A DNA stretch of 64,000 nt from the NCBI GenBank assembly GCA_022376465.1, contig JACDTU010000005.1, positions 1,662,001 through 1,726,000 of the forward strand, written 5' to 3'. Shown here one piece after another: positions 11,881 through 24,013 of this stretch. Made by a program: the position numbers and the translations under genes. The notes beneath the pieces are model-generated. The model saw nothing but the letters and a program-made list of their open reading frames with translations, searched no databases and was not told the origin of the DNA. The stretch is from Cubamyces lactineus. Taxonomy: Eukaryota > Basidiomycota > Agaricomycetes > Polyporales > Polyporaceae. Position 1 is the first letter of the stretch. Each line of letters starts with the position of its first letter.

Positions 11881-13629
11881 ATGCCGAAATCTTATCAGAT
11901 TGCGGTTCTGCGCTCTCTTCCTCAGCCGCGCACTCCTCCACCCATGAATAACGCGAACCGCCGTTTGGCTGCTATTCAGCGCACGCTAGCCGCTGTCAAA
12001 AGCTGGAACCGCATCCTCGTCCTCCCAGATGACGCCCGCGTCGACATATCCCAAGTCGCCAATGCAGCACAGCCCACAGAAGTCGCGATAGACGGCAAAG
12101 TCGTCGGACTCTACCGTACGCTTCCTCGCTCGCTTGCCCTCGTCATCTCTGCAATTGGCACCCCGCATGAGAAGAGCGCGGACCACGTACCGAAGTTCCC
12201 GCTTCTCGAGATCCTGGCCCCTGCTTCAGTCGACGCCAACGCGCCCGCGACCATCTCCATCCCCGACCTCTGGGCCATCGTCTACACCCTCCACACCGTC
12301 TACCACAGCCAGGAAACGATCCCCATCGTCCTCTCGCCCACCATCAAAAACGCCGCCGAGCTGAGCACCTACCTGCTCACCTCTGGCCTCGCCCGCAAGC
12401 GACACACCCTCCCGGAAGATGCTATCTCGAGCGCCTCCGAGCCTGAGCACTTCCTCATCCGCCAAACCTTCTGGCAGGGTGCCGGCACGATCTCGTATCA
12501 CACCCGCGGATGGCTGCGCGGTCATCTCGCCCACATGGCCAGCGCGCCGGTTCCGTACACCCAGTCCTTCACCCGCACCTCGCTCGTCATCGCCGGGCAC
12601 CCGCTGCGCCCTACTAAGCCGCGCGAGGGCGAGGTCATCTACCGCCGCTACATTCCCTCGCTCGGCCAGATGCTGGAGTTCACGTACTTCGACCTCGACC
12701 TCGAAGGCGCCCGTCCGACGGTCGAGTGCGATGGCGAGCGCGTGTCGCCACACCTCGCCGCGTTCCACCGCTGGCACAACTCCGACCACGTTAACCGTGG
12801 ATGGGGCGAGCGCGGGCCCATGGAGAAGCACAGGGCGTACGTCCGGGCGTTGATGGCAGATCCCAGCACGCTGCCGGTCATCATGAGCTGGGACGGCGAG
12901 CTTATGGGCTATTGCGAGATGGTGTGGATCAAGGTGAGTGTGCGCGCGCCCGTGCATCCATTTGCTGCAGCACGATCAGCACTGCCGTTCGAAACATTCT
13001 GCTGACTTACATCTGAATCCGTGTGTGCATTCGTGTGTATTCTTGCGCGCGCGTGTGGCAGGAAAACCATGTCGCGCCATACGTTCCAGGCGGTGCATGG
13101 GACTACGACCGCGGCCTGCACGTCCTCGTCGGCGAGGAGAAGTTCAGGGGCATCCACCGTTGTACGTCCCTCCTCTCCCCTTCCCCGAGAGATCGGCTCG
13201 CCTGCCGACCTTCTCCCGCGTGAGCGCGGACGCTGATCGGCGCGCCTTTCTTCTGCTTCATGTTTCGCAGCGAAGGCGTGGTTCTCCGCGATTCACCACT
13301 GCCTCTTCCTCCAAGACGCGCGCACGGAGCGCGTCATCGGCGAACCCAAGGCTGCGAACGCTGCCGTCATCAAGCTCTCCGAAGCCGTCGCGATGAACGT
13401 GAATACGGTGCGCGTCCGTCCCCCTCCTTCGCCGCACTCCGCTCTACTCGTGCTCCTTGCGTCTTCTCCCCCAGTTGACTGATCTGATTGGGATTTGGAC
13501 CAGCTGTTCGACTTCCCGTACAAGCGCTCGGCGATGACATGGCTCCCGCGGGAACGCTTCTTCAGATACGACGTCCTCGCGTTCGCCGAGGACACGGACA
13601 CCCCTCCCGACGGCATCCCGCGCAAGTGA
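11881..13629 (+). CDS. siderophore-type N-hydroxyornithine/lysine acyltransferase (AlcB/IucB/SidF-like GNAT)
   Basis: Acyl-CoA-dependent N-acyltransferase of the AlcB/IucB/SidF group, which acylates N5-hydroxyornithine (or N6-hydroxylysine) in hydroxamate siderophore synthesis. One long exon to about 12932 is followed by three introns (to about 13060, 13161-13269 and 13409-13502). The C-terminal GNAT domain is clear: FHRWHNSDHVNRGWGERGP, then SWDGELMGYCEMVWIKE, YDRGLHVLVGE, and RVIGEPKAANAAVIKL (acyl-CoA loop). It ends RYDVLAFAED...PDGIPRK. The N-terminal 200 residues are the usual degenerate half. The first ATG (11881) is used; 11944 is an alternative. No PTS1 ends the protein and no good PTS2 is visible. 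No hydroxylase or siderophore NRPS lies in the window. Confidence 0.87.
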
Positions 13630-14891
13630 CGACGACTCCACTCCAGTCCCGCCCGGGTCGTGCTGCGGACGATTTAGAAGAATCTTATGGGTATACCTGC
13701 TCGACATCGTTAAAATACCACAAGTCTCGGGTCTGCTGGCACGGAAATTAAATGAAACTGTGCGGCTTACTGTGGATCAGGGCTGCCTCTTTGCAGTATT
13801 GGTACATATCCACTCGATGCGCGTACTAGAACGATCTTCGCCGTCCCCTGAAGTTGCGGTGCGAACGTCGTCCACGGTCACCACGGACGTCGCACATCGT
13901 CGCACAACAAGCCGTCAATCAGACACGTCTTCATAGTCGCGGTTGCAGACGGAGTAGGACGGACGACGGCGCACCGGAGCTCCGCATCCAGTGTAAGTAG
14001 CATGCGGCGTTCTCGCCGTTTGGTGTCCGGGTTTGAGATTGAGAGGTACTGGAGTAAGCCTAAGAGCGAGCGACGGACGTCGATGTGGACGCGTTTTGGA
14101 TACCCGCCTTCGGCCGCCGGCTGTATTTATATCGACATCCTGAGCCAGCGCTACTCTTCAAGGGCTCAGGGCTGGCATGATAGGAACGTACCGGCCGGCG
14201 GAGCAATGGGTGACGACTAGCAAACCAGCAGACCAGCAATAGAGTCCCGAGTTGCTAGCGTCAAGGATATGTATCAACAACTTACCGCGATTCTGTGGAC
14301 GTCTCTGACCCGGAGTATGCAAGTGCCTTGACTGATGTTTGGCCCCCGCTCCAGTGGTGGTGGCTACTGTATACATGATCGACGACGACGCGATCGGAGA
14401 ACGGGTTGAGCTCGATCATGCCGCGTGCGTCACAGACCGCATGACTGTGACCGATGGTGTGGGCAAGTAAGTACTGTACTGCGCCATGCGCATATGGCTC
14501 TCTGCGTATGGAGACATACGACCGGTAGAACCAGTACCTGGTATGATGTCCCGAAGGGTCTTGATGGCCAGTATTGTGATTGCCATGCACATGTCGGCGC
14601 CGCGTTATGAGGCAACCATCCGTCCTGCGTTATGGTCTATGGCCATCGGATCCCGGCGACGAGGACGGTTATAAAAGGTTACTTGGTCAGATATTGAACT
14701 CACGACGCATACAACGCAATAAATGGCTTGAAGGAAACCAGTGGACTTTATGCCACTCCAGCCAAGATACATACTACAGAATATCCGATACAGACACGAG
14801 CAGACTTAAGGCAGTCCGATGTAAAGTAGGACGAGCACCTGTCCTCTCAGGTATAACACCTATCCAAGATATCTACAAAGCGCTCACTCGC
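13630..14891. other. convergent intergenic region
   Basis: Between two gene 3' ends. Several open frames of 60-100 codons occur, for example on the minus strand at 14282-14590, but none has a recognisable domain, a consistent splice pattern or a promoter. No gene is called. Confidence 0.3.
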
Positions 14892-17768
14892 CTAGGCTTC
14901 CTGTGCGCTGAGAAGCCGCTCGAGCTCCTTGAGGCGTGTCTCCCACTGTTCGACTTCCGCGAGGCGGTTTTCGAGCGTGACGATCTCGCGGTCGAGGTCC
15001 ATGCGCTCCTCCGCGGTGCCGATCCGTTTGAGCGACCACCGCCCGGTGCCGTCGCCTGCGATCGTGAGCAGCTGCGTGTGGTACCGCATGAGAGCGGGGC
15101 TATGTGTCAACGAATCCAGATTAGCAAGAAGGTCAATAACAGAGAACCGAACGGGGAGACTTGCCGGAGCGAGATGGTTATGAGAGTGATACCGAGCGAC
15201 TTTGCGTGCTCGTACATACGACCTTCGACGTCGCTCGACACAGCGCTAGTGCATTCTGAGGAATTGGGAGAATGGTCAGGATACTAACAAAGCGCCGCGG
15301 AGAAGTCTGTTCTCACCATCCAAAATCGCGAACTTCGGCCTGTGGTAGAAGACTCGGGCCATTCCCATCTGCATCGTCCATGAGCAAACGATCCACGACC
15401 GATATCACGTCCATCGTGCACTCACACGCTGCTTCTCGCCACCGCTCAGCACATCCCTCCACTCCTTGCGCGTCGTCCAGCCGCCCTCGCGCGACGGGAG
15501 ATACGCCAAGTTCACCGCGGCCAGGATCTCCATCAGCTCCGCGTGCGTCCTGCCCGACGCTACGAACTGCGGGTACGAGTCCGGGTAGATGATCCTATTG
15601 TACACAATCCGTCAGCGCCTCGTATCCATGGTAAGGAAAAGCACTGACTGGTCGAGCAGGGTACCGGTGACCATGTACGCTCGTTGCGGTACAACAAAAA
15701 CGCCCGTCTTGCCGAGCGGACGACTGACCTGCCCACCGCCTTGTGCTGCCCAAAGGCCTGCCAGGACGCGAGCAATCGCCGTCTTGCCCACACCGTTGCT
15801 GCCGGTGATCATCAGGTGCTCCCCCGCCTCGAGTTCGAACGACAGCCCGCGCACGAGGACCGTTCCCGAACCCTTGCTCGAGCCCGTCTCAGATTCGTCA
15901 TCGGCCGCCGCGGCAGCCAGAAATGCGGGTGCTGTTGTGGGCACGCCGACGTCGACATTACGGAGGGCGACGACGTCCTTGCCTGAATTCGCGGGGACCG
16001 GTAGGGGAGGGAGGTTGTGGAGAGTAGAGAGAAGGGTGTACAGCCGCGTTGTGAGCCCCGCGAGTTCGAGGAGGTCCTTGTATGCGTACATGAGACGCCC
16101 ACCAGCGTCCGCAAGCGACAACAATAGCCGGCGCGACGAAATGTACGCTGCAGGAATAGACATTCAGCTCATGTTGAACACAAATATGACTCTGCACTTA
16201 CTCTCGGTTCTGTTAGCGACCTCGTTATTGACGCGCTCGTCGGCCTTCGGCCCCTGTGCTTGGATGCCAACATGTCTACGCCGTGTGAAGAAGACTGGTA
16301 TGGAGATGAGGCAGTAACCCGCAGCGCTCCAGAGGTACTTGATGACAAAGTCTTCTGTCCATTCGTATGCGATACGGATCTACAGGACAGGTCAGTTTGA
16401 GAGTTGATGTCTAAGTATTGCAGCCGTGGACGCGCCTTGTAGATGGAGTTCACGTGCTTTATCAAGCGCAGGTACGCTCGCCAAAGAATGCTGCGTTCGC
16501 GCAGTCCTCCGCCGTAGAATCTATGGAATGCAGTGTCAGCTAGCTCCCCGCGGGTTGCGATGCATGGAAGGCCTCTTACGCGACTTCTTCGCTTTCTCGT
16601 CCCACGCGGCCCATACCCGCGCGGTATTCGCCCTCCAACCGGGCCTCCACTGCGGCTAAACGGCCGAATGCAGGCGTTACTGCGCGGAGAATCCTCGCCG
16701 TGATGTAGTAGTTCAAAAACAGCATTGCCGTGCCTCGGAATCCCAAGGACCGCGATAGCTGTGAAGTGAACAAGACAAGATCCAGCGCAGGCTTGAGCAC
16801 ATTCCCGCTGCAGAGGGTATGAGCACAAGCCAAAGGCAAAGTAGGGCTAGGCTTACTAAATCCCTGAGAGTGCATCGCAGAAAGAGGCAATGTCGGACGT
16901 TATATATTGGTCGACATCGTCCAAGCCGCCTTCTAGAGCGACGCGGTAGTAACGCAGGTGGGGGGCAGCAGACAAGTATATGTCATCCGTGTAGCGCGTC
17001 AGGCGTGTTCGCATACGAAGAGACAACTTCGCCTGCATATGCCTGATCTACGAGGGAAGTTAGATGCATATTCGCTGATTAGTATATAGTCAACGCCCAC
17101 CATGGAGTTGGTATATGTGCTCGGGATCGCAAGTGCAAACCAGAGGCCAAGGCCCTTCACGAAACCAAGGCCATCTGCGCTCACTAGATCACGCACAATG
17201 CGGCCATCCAGGCGTGCAACAGCTACACTTAGGACGGTTCGAAGAACAAGGAAGAATGAATGTGAGACCAATATCAAGGCTTCCTTGGAACGCCATGAAG
17301 GGAAGGCTATTCGTAGAATAGCCAGCAACTGGCGCAGGAAAGTCTTGTCAAGGCTTGGTTTATGTGATGCTGGGACAAGTGGGAACCGCTTCGCATTCTT
17401 CTCTATTACGGAGGCCGGGGTAGGCTTGACCGTGACCTGCCAAGATCCGTGTGAGTTGTTTCAATGTGAGGGACGACCTAGAGACTACGTACCTTGGAGA
17501 TGCGTCCCTTGTGTGGGACAAGTAGAGTCTTGGAGCCGTCAGGCTCGTCGACGTAGACTTGTTGCAATGCCTGCGCGAGCTCCTCCTGGGAGACCTCCTG
17601 GCGCGATGCGACATTCCTCAGCTTCGCGAGCACACCTCTTGGCAGATCAGCAATCTTGCCCCGCAACAGAAGCAGCGTAAAGAGTGCGACGAGTAATGAC
17701 CGTCGTGCTTTGGGATCGAGCTTGCCTAGCACAGCGAGATGGGGAAGATTAGGGAGCTGAATGGCCAT
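14892..17768 (-). CDS. peroxisomal ABCD-family half-transporter (PXA1/ALDP-like)
   Basis: Half-size ABC exporter of the ALDP/Pxa family, importing long-chain acyl-CoA into peroxisomes as a dimer. It begins MAIQLPNLPHLAVLGKLDPK at 17768 with an early helix. The membrane domain holds VARLDGRIVRDLVSADGLGF and TYTNSM, matching the conserved ALDP loop, and a later EEVAFYGGG helix with the family's EEIAFYGG motif. The ATPase domain (about 15950-15300) has Walker A GSNGVGKTAI, the segment LPSREGGW, the signature LSGGEKQR, and a Walker B/LDE region around 15340-15420. The C-terminal tail (15110-14892) is a predicted coiled coil rich in Glu/Leu/Arg. About ten short introns. Exon borders were not all resolved. 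Which yeast paralogue (Pxa1 or Pxa2) it matches cannot be told. Confidence 0.9.
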
Positions 17769-18623
17769 GCTGGAAGTCGGAGGGCAAGGATTGGAGATGG
17801 CGGGAGACTCAATTAAGAGGAGTGAGGCGACACGAGAGGGGATTCGGAGCTAAGGTCCATGCAGCGCGAAGGCGCAGAAGAGGACGCTGAGGGCGGTGGT
17901 GACGCTGGGGAGAGCGTCGAGGGTCAAGCTGGAGGAATCAGACCATGACCTCTACTATAGATCGGGCACAGGCATGTGTTTTCCCCGCACTCGTTCATAG
18001 CGCCCGCGTTCAGTTGACCATGATGCAACTCCTCCACATCATTGTCCCACTGCCCACATGGCCATTCGACATTTCCTCGACGTCGTCGAACACGTGTACG
18101 GGTCAATACGAACACACCTGTAGCCATCTTGTTCAGCGAGAAGTACTGCACTCATCCCGGTGTTTCGCACAGTACAGCATACCAGCGTCAGCTGTATAAT
18201 TGCATGAGCTCATGCGATACGTACGCTCACGTATCACACCATTCTAGGGTCTCTTCGCAGCCTGTACGACTACGTATTGCGGCTTGATCTGGTGAAAAGG
18301 TACGCTCTCGGAACCGATATACAGACGGGCGCATGGCGCGCGATAAGTACCCAAGACGCACTGCACTGATCACACCATTTTACGGACAGGGCGGTCGTAC
18401 AACGTGATAGCATTGAAGAGGTAACACGACTACAGCTACAAGAAACCGAGAATAATCTGTCAAACGAGCGCAACGTTAGCACATCTGTTCCAGAACATGA
18501 CGCCAGTAGCAGAGTTTCAGACAAGTATATAATGATTCCGGATAGACAGTTTTCCTCATGGATGCTCTCCGTCGAGGGAGTCTGTTCTGTCATCCCCAAA
18601 GACTAGGCGGGACTGACACTCAC
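17769..18623. other. intergenic
   Basis: Promoter side of the ABCD transporter and 3' flank of the eS12 gene. No coding region or repeat is supported. Confidence 0.35.
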
Positions 18624-19129
18624 TTAACGGTTCTTGAAGTAGTCGAGGAGGACGTGGAGACCCTCGCTCTCCGCACCGTAGTCCTTGACGACGACGCACG
18701 AGCAGCCGACGACCTTGCGGGGGTTGCCCTCACGGTCGATCTTGCAGAGACCAGCCCAGGTACCGAGCAGCTTGGCGTCGGAGACCTTGATGAGGTTAAT
18801 CTTGTGCTCGGCGCAGAGGGCCTCGATGAGCTTGATGTACTCGGCCTCAGTGCACGTCTCGACGAGGACGCACAGGTGAGCCTGACGCTTGTCGAGCGCC
18901 TTGGCGCACTCGCGCAGACCACGAGCGAGACCGTCGTGGACGAGGGCGTTCTTCAGAACTTGCTGCAGTTTTGATACTGTGGTATGAATACCCTATACAA
19001 TGATGCTATAAACATCCCTGTACGAACCTGAAGCGCCTCCTCGACGGAGAGCTTGCCCTTGGGGGCCTCAGCGGGAGCCTCGACCTCGACGGGGGCGTCG
19101 ACTTGGATTTCATCAGAAGCGTCAGACAT
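18624..19129 (-). CDS. RPS12: 40S ribosomal protein eS12
   Basis: Small-subunit ribosomal protein located on the 40S beak. Two exons: 19129-19028 encodes [20 protein letters not shown] to the Gln before the splice; 18962-18624 encodes the rest, 146 residues in all, the normal size. Family motifs are complete: [60 protein letters not shown] and the C-terminal LLDYFKNR. The 65-nt intron has donor gttcgt and acceptor ctgcag and sits in phase 0. The N-terminus is longer and more acidic than in mammals, as in other fungi. Confidence 0.97.
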
Positions 19130-19443
19130 CCTACACGTCGAAACACGATAAGCTACACGTTCTAGTCGTATCCATCGTGTGCTGAGACGTACTTTTAGTT
19201 TTGGAGATAGAGCAGAGGGCCGATGTCTTCTTCCGCGTTCGTGGATGTGAGTGAAAAAATAAGGTTCGGTACTTAAAGGTCGATTGATAGAATTGAGACC
19301 CCGCCGGCGAACGCCGGTGGCGACACTAGTCCCTTAAGTTCTGCTCGTGCCTGTATCGCGGAGCCTACTCCGATATCCAAGACTTCAATCGCATAGAAAC
19401 TGCATATATATGCAGCTTCTCCATAATTTATACGCCTGTTCAC

Positions 19444-19640
19444 GGTCCTCGAGGACCCCTGACAAGCGCCCAATATGCCTGATCCCAATAATCCGGACAT
19501 TTGGGGCTTTTCGCGACCCTCGAATTACACCAAATGTCCTGAAACGCACGAATCCGAGGTCAGAAAGCGTGGGAAAATCTTGTCAATGTCCGGATTCGGG
19601 ATCAGGCATCTGGGTCAAATGTCAGGGGTCCTGGTCCTCG
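19444..19640. mobile_element. fold-back (MITE-like) element, about 197 bp
   Basis: The two halves are imperfect reverse complements over almost the whole length. The left arm includes AGGACCCCTGACA, ATGCCTGATCCC and AATCCGGACATT (19451-19502). The right arm carries AATGTCCGGATT, GGGATCAGGCAT and TGTCAGGGGTCCT (19585-19632). Similarity continues inward to about 19530/19553 around a small loop. TCAC flanks both ends (19440-19443 and 19641-19644), a possible 4-bp target duplication. No coding capacity. Confidence 0.65.
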
Positions 19641-19854
19641 TCACTTCAAAGACCCGCTAGTTTCGTAGGGATACCATTCAACACCGTGCACGTGCCATGG
19701 GCGATAGGCGCTCATTATAGATTGGATAGACGCTCAGCCAGTGACTTCACCGCTCATCGACACCTGCTCTGGTTCTAGTTTTCATTCAGTATCTCTTGTT
19801 GGTAGATATCTCTATAGGCATCTGCGTCAATGGTACTGTCTATTGGAACTACTT

Positions 19855-21213
19855 GGATGAGCTCGCTTAGTCTGACACTACTCATAGAGTCTCGCTTTCC
19901 TACACGCCCACGATGGCGCGGAACGTAGGTCGCGTCGCGTCTCGGTCTCCAACCCACACTGCTCACCATGAATCCAATGCACAGCGCACTCCGACGCAGT
20001 ATGGGCAGTATCCTGGACCGCTGCAGACACCGTCTTGAGTGTCTCGGCCGATGGTTCGATCAAACAATGGGACTCCGTCTCTGGCCAGGTTTCCCGCGCG
20101 CGTCCCCCGCATACACTCGGCCTCGTCTCGCTCAGCGTAGACCCGACTGGAAAGCTCGCATTATACAACACGCTCGAAGGCTTGACGTGTCTATGGGATC
20201 TGGAGGGCGGCGAGATCAAGGGGAGTTTTGAAAGTTACGCTCGAAGCGGAGGGGAGTCGACTGAACCTTGTACGTACAGTCTTATACGTGAACCAGCTAC
20301 CCCGGCATTCGATCTAACCGACCGTTGTGCCTTCCCATTGCCTCGTTGTCCGGTGCTCCGTGATGATTGCCTATGTCACAGCTTGGTCGGTATCCCTTAA
20401 TCCGAAGGGCGGAACTTACGCATCCACCGGTGGGTCGGGCAATGTCACCATCCACTCTGCGGAACCAGGATCGTTTGGCGAGAGACGCACGACGTTGACA
20501 AGCGGCCGGAGCAAGTTTGGAATGTTTTGCAAACATGTAAGTCATGCAGGTAGCCTCGCTCAAATGTTGCGGCTTGCATGGACTGTGACTCACCATGTAA
20601 CTATCGCAGAGTCCAGACGGTGCACGAGTGGCGATGTCTTCCGAAGCCGGCCAGATCTACATCTTCGACATTGCGTCCAACTCGTTGCAAACGACATACA
20701 GTTCGCATGCGATGGCAGTACGTTCTCTGGCATGGTCAGAGGACTCAAACGTAGGTTTCTCGCATACTCTGAAAGCATCGTGTGGTTAAGCGTATCTCTT
20801 TCAGTTGTTGCTATCCGCATCGGAGGATAAACGACTAATCCTCCACGACGTTCGGGTCTCACCGTCTGGCAAGCCCGGGTCAGGAGCAGTCGCGACACTA
20901 AGCGGCCACTCATCGTGGGTGCTAAGCACAGACATCTCTCTAGATGGCCGTCTAGCAGTATCAGGGTGAGTTTGCCTTGCTGTATGCGATTCGCATCTGC
21001 GCTGACATTTGCTTGTTTGAAAGGTCTGCGGACAAGACGACGAAGGTGTGGGATATCGGCGCCCGCGCGGCGGTGTCGACAGTACAGGACAATGGCGAGG
21101 TCTGGTCAGTGTCGTGGCGGCCAAAGCCCCCTGCCCACGGAACCGCGGGGGCATTCGTCAGTGGAGGAGAGGAAGGAGTTGTCAGATGGTGGAGGAGCGC
21201 TGGTGCGGGCTAA
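19855..21213 (+). CDS. WD40 protein, SKI8/WDR61-like
   Basis: Beta-propeller of the Ski8 type, a subunit of the SKI complex that feeds mRNA to the cytoplasmic exosome; its metazoan counterpart also joins the Paf1 complex. Blades in order: SDAVWAVSWTAADTVLS with SVSADGSIKQWD, then LTCLWDLEGGEI, AWSVSLNPKGGTYAS, SPDGARVAMSSEAGQIYIFD, MAVRSLAWSED with LLLSASEDKRLILHDVRV, VLSTDISLDGRLAVSG, SADKTTKVWDI, and the last blade GEVWSVSWRP to GGEEGVVRWWRSAGAG. Introns fall near 20270-20390, 20536-20610, 20753-20805 and 20967-21023. The start is unsettled: the first clear blade is fed by an acceptor near 19986 but no upstream exon joins it cleanly in phase; the ATG at 19855 is a guess. Confidence 0.8.
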
Positions 21214-21470
21214 ACTATACTGTACATCTATCGTGACTGTTGGACTCGTACCCTCATCTCGCTGCGCGCTACATTGTGTCATTTATCTTCTTCCGTCATG
21301 GTATAGAATATACCGTTGTGTCAGTATCGCTTCCACTATGCGTAAGTAGTGGGACGCTCACTTTCCAATTAGGCGCCCCTGCACAGGTCCCTGGTGCAAT
21401 AAGGTTCAAGTGGCAGTGGTTAAGTTGTAACATCCATTACCACCATTACGGAAGCTCGCTCAGAGTACTC

Positions 21471-23538
21471 ATGGCTCCTACACAAAGGATAGCGAGAACG
21501 ATTACAGAGGTTCTCGGTATTGATCATGGCGATCTTGACCAGGTACATCATATTTCAATCGGCTGCGGGCCTTGGAACATTTATAGCTGCGCTCTGACAG
21601 AAGTAGAACTACAGGACACCGGCATTGCGCTCACGAGCCTCATAACGACTGCGGTACACGATGAGAAGCCCAAGCACACCCTCCCAAGCATACTTGGCGC
21701 TATCAAGGAGAGCCAATGCGCGTCTGAATTGGTGGGCACCGGGTCCATCTTGGACCCTCTCCTCAGATTCGAGCGGTTATGGCGATAGGCTCAACATTCT
21801 TGTAGAATCCGTTGACAGTTATCCCTATTGTGATCGGAAGCACCAAAAATGGTGTGGATGACATCCTGGACCTCGTGTCTAAGGAGTGCAGTGCGAAGGA
21901 GGTGGTCATGGCTGTCGAGGAGGCTGTGGAAACCCTTGAGAGACGGCCCCAGTCAGGAGAGGAGGACGAGGGCGAGGAACAGAGCGGTCGGGCCAGTGCC
22001 GCTGTTCAAGTGACTCGGCTCATCAAAGCGTATACGAACAGTCAGCATGCTCCTTCGTCGTGGTGGATAGCCGCAGCTCATTGAATCGACTATGACCAGC
22101 TTTACCACAGCTACCGCGGTGGAAGAAGTCGCCGAGAGATGCCGTAGAAACGTGCCTCGCCGAACTCGGATCTCTCATCTCACACATCAGCGGACGAACC
22201 ACAGCACAGGAGGGTAGTTCTATCCTTCTGGCAGCTTCTCATCTGGTGCTTGCATTGAGTCCAGGGGCGGATGAGGCAGCGAAGGTGGATAATCAGACGC
22301 CATTGTTTGCGTTACGATCGCGCACTTATGAGGATATCCTGCAGGAACCGCTCAGCTGTCTTATCGAGACGACGGTAGCTGCCTTCCCCAACCACTTCAA
22401 CGCCGGCTTAGCGCGAACAGCGTTCCAGTCGCATTTCCGCCGCTTAGTAGTTCCGACCTCAGGGCCTTCGACTTCCAAGGATTCGGAAGACGTCGTTGCG
22501 ATAGCTTGGGTAACAATTCAGTCTACTTGCTTATTACGCGGTGTCTAATTGGCAATATCTATAGTCTGCACTCCGCAGCTTAGACATCACAACATCTGTA
22601 TACGAGCGCAGGCCCTCCCTTGCCGCGTTTGTCTTGCTTGCTCACGATGCTGCCTACACGTTTTCGACATCTATGTTGACCGATTTCTTCCCCGTTATAC
22701 TGTCGTCGATCCAGGCTAACGTCGCTCTCGACGAGGTGCTGTCTGTACTCATCAGTACGCTGGCACCTATGCGTTCAGCAACCACCCCACTGGAACTAGA
22801 TACCGATTTGATCGTTCCTCTTGCGCATCTCCTCCCATATCTGGCAAGCAATCACTCGGAGCCGGATATCCGTCACTATACCTTCCGCACTCTTTCTCTT
22901 GTCCTTGGTCTTTCACCACCGCCGGTCCGCTTCGGGCTCCTGAAGGATATGCTTGCAGATGAAGAACTGCCTCCCCAAATGGGCATTGCTGCCATTGGTC
23001 TGCTCAAAGAGGCTGTTCTAGAAGCTATATCCGGACAGGGTCAGAACATCTTCGCGTCGCGCTATCTACTTGCTGCATTTGGACCGCTAGTTCTGCGTCC
23101 CGCGCCCCTCGAGTCACATGAAGCCATCACACTTGACGAATTTCTGGGTAGTCCGGAGCCGCTCCGTCTGGTAGAATGTCTGGGATTCTACTATGTCCTT
23201 CTACAGAGAGACCAGAACAATCGGGTTAGTCAGTCGTTCACCTCGTCATTCTATCCACCTGAGCTTATGGATACAGACCGGGGTACGCGATACCGATGCG
23301 CTGCGGAACGTACAGAAGGAATTACTGGATCCCCTCAAGGCACGTGTAAGTAGTTGGGCGTCAGGTACGTCGGCCTACGGTACTCTTCTCTGTCGGCTAC
23401 ATGATTTATATGCGAATTTGGCGACCAGAGCTCGATGGCCACGACAATGCAATACAATTCGGGATCCTCGAGATGTGGGTGACCCGTGTGGACGATGCTA
23501 TCGTCAACATACAAAAGACGCTCCAGCTTAAGCCTTAA
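21471..23538 (+). CDS. helical-repeat protein, glomulin/ALF4/Ybp2-like
   Basis: All-helical protein with HEAT-like character. It most resembles the glomulin/ALF4/yeast Ybp2 group, which binds Yap1, kinetochore or cullin components in different organisms. The assignment rests on overall character and is tentative. It begins MAPTQRIARTITEVLGID. Later exons carry TLPSILGAIKESQC, LTVIPIVIGSTKNGVDDIL, CLAELGSLISHISG, ALRSLDITTSVYERRPSL, a long exon (22634-23220) including LIVPLAHLLPYLASNH and LRLVECLGFYYVLLQRD, and a last exon ending FGILEMWVTRVDDAIV...LKP at 23538. Introns have normal GT-AG ends, but the join near 21735-21810 needs a donor inside an open stretch. It starts about 260 bases after the WD40 gene on the same strand. 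Confidence 0.6.
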
Positions 23539-24013
23539 GTACTCTTGCAAGCGGGCGCTTGTGAGGAAGCGCGAGAAGCACAGGTAGACCAGGTGTTGTA
23601 CTTGGAACCTTGCTTTAACAGCGTGTGCTCCACATGTCGGACATTGAATACCCAGAGCCGGAATCATATACTCTTAGAAACCTGCTTGACAATGCCCTCT
23701 GACGAGGAGCTGTCGCGTACACTTTCATTTATCCTCTCGAGGTATGGAGGTTTCGGTGGAAGCCACTTACAAGTCACAAGGAGCTCCGTCAGAAGCAGGC
23801 TAATGATCCATGGAACTCGACGCACGACCTGTGGCCTAGACGCGTATATGTATCCGGATATCGTGAACGCAACGTACTAGACGCGTGTGAGTACGAGTGT
23901 GGAGGTGCATAAATGCAGAGGGGTGACCAGTGAGTAGCTTTGCCATCGCTCAGCAGTTCTCAACTCATACACATTGCTCTTTGCGTCCATTCCATACTGA
24001 GCAAGGAGTATAG
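23539..24013. other. intergenic
   Basis: Between two plus-strand genes. No coding region or repeat is supported. It presumably holds the terminator of the helical-repeat gene and the promoter of the next. Confidence 0.35.

Noticed and set aside
11944..12020. PTS2-like sequence near the N-terminus of the siderophore acyltransferase (RRLAAIQRTL)
   Set aside because: Lacks the required His/Gln-Leu pair at the correct spacing, so it is not claimed as a peroxisomal signal.
12226..12957. 243-codon minus-strand frame inside the acyltransferase
   Set aside because: Antisense shadow of the long GC-rich acyltransferase exon; no start context or domain.
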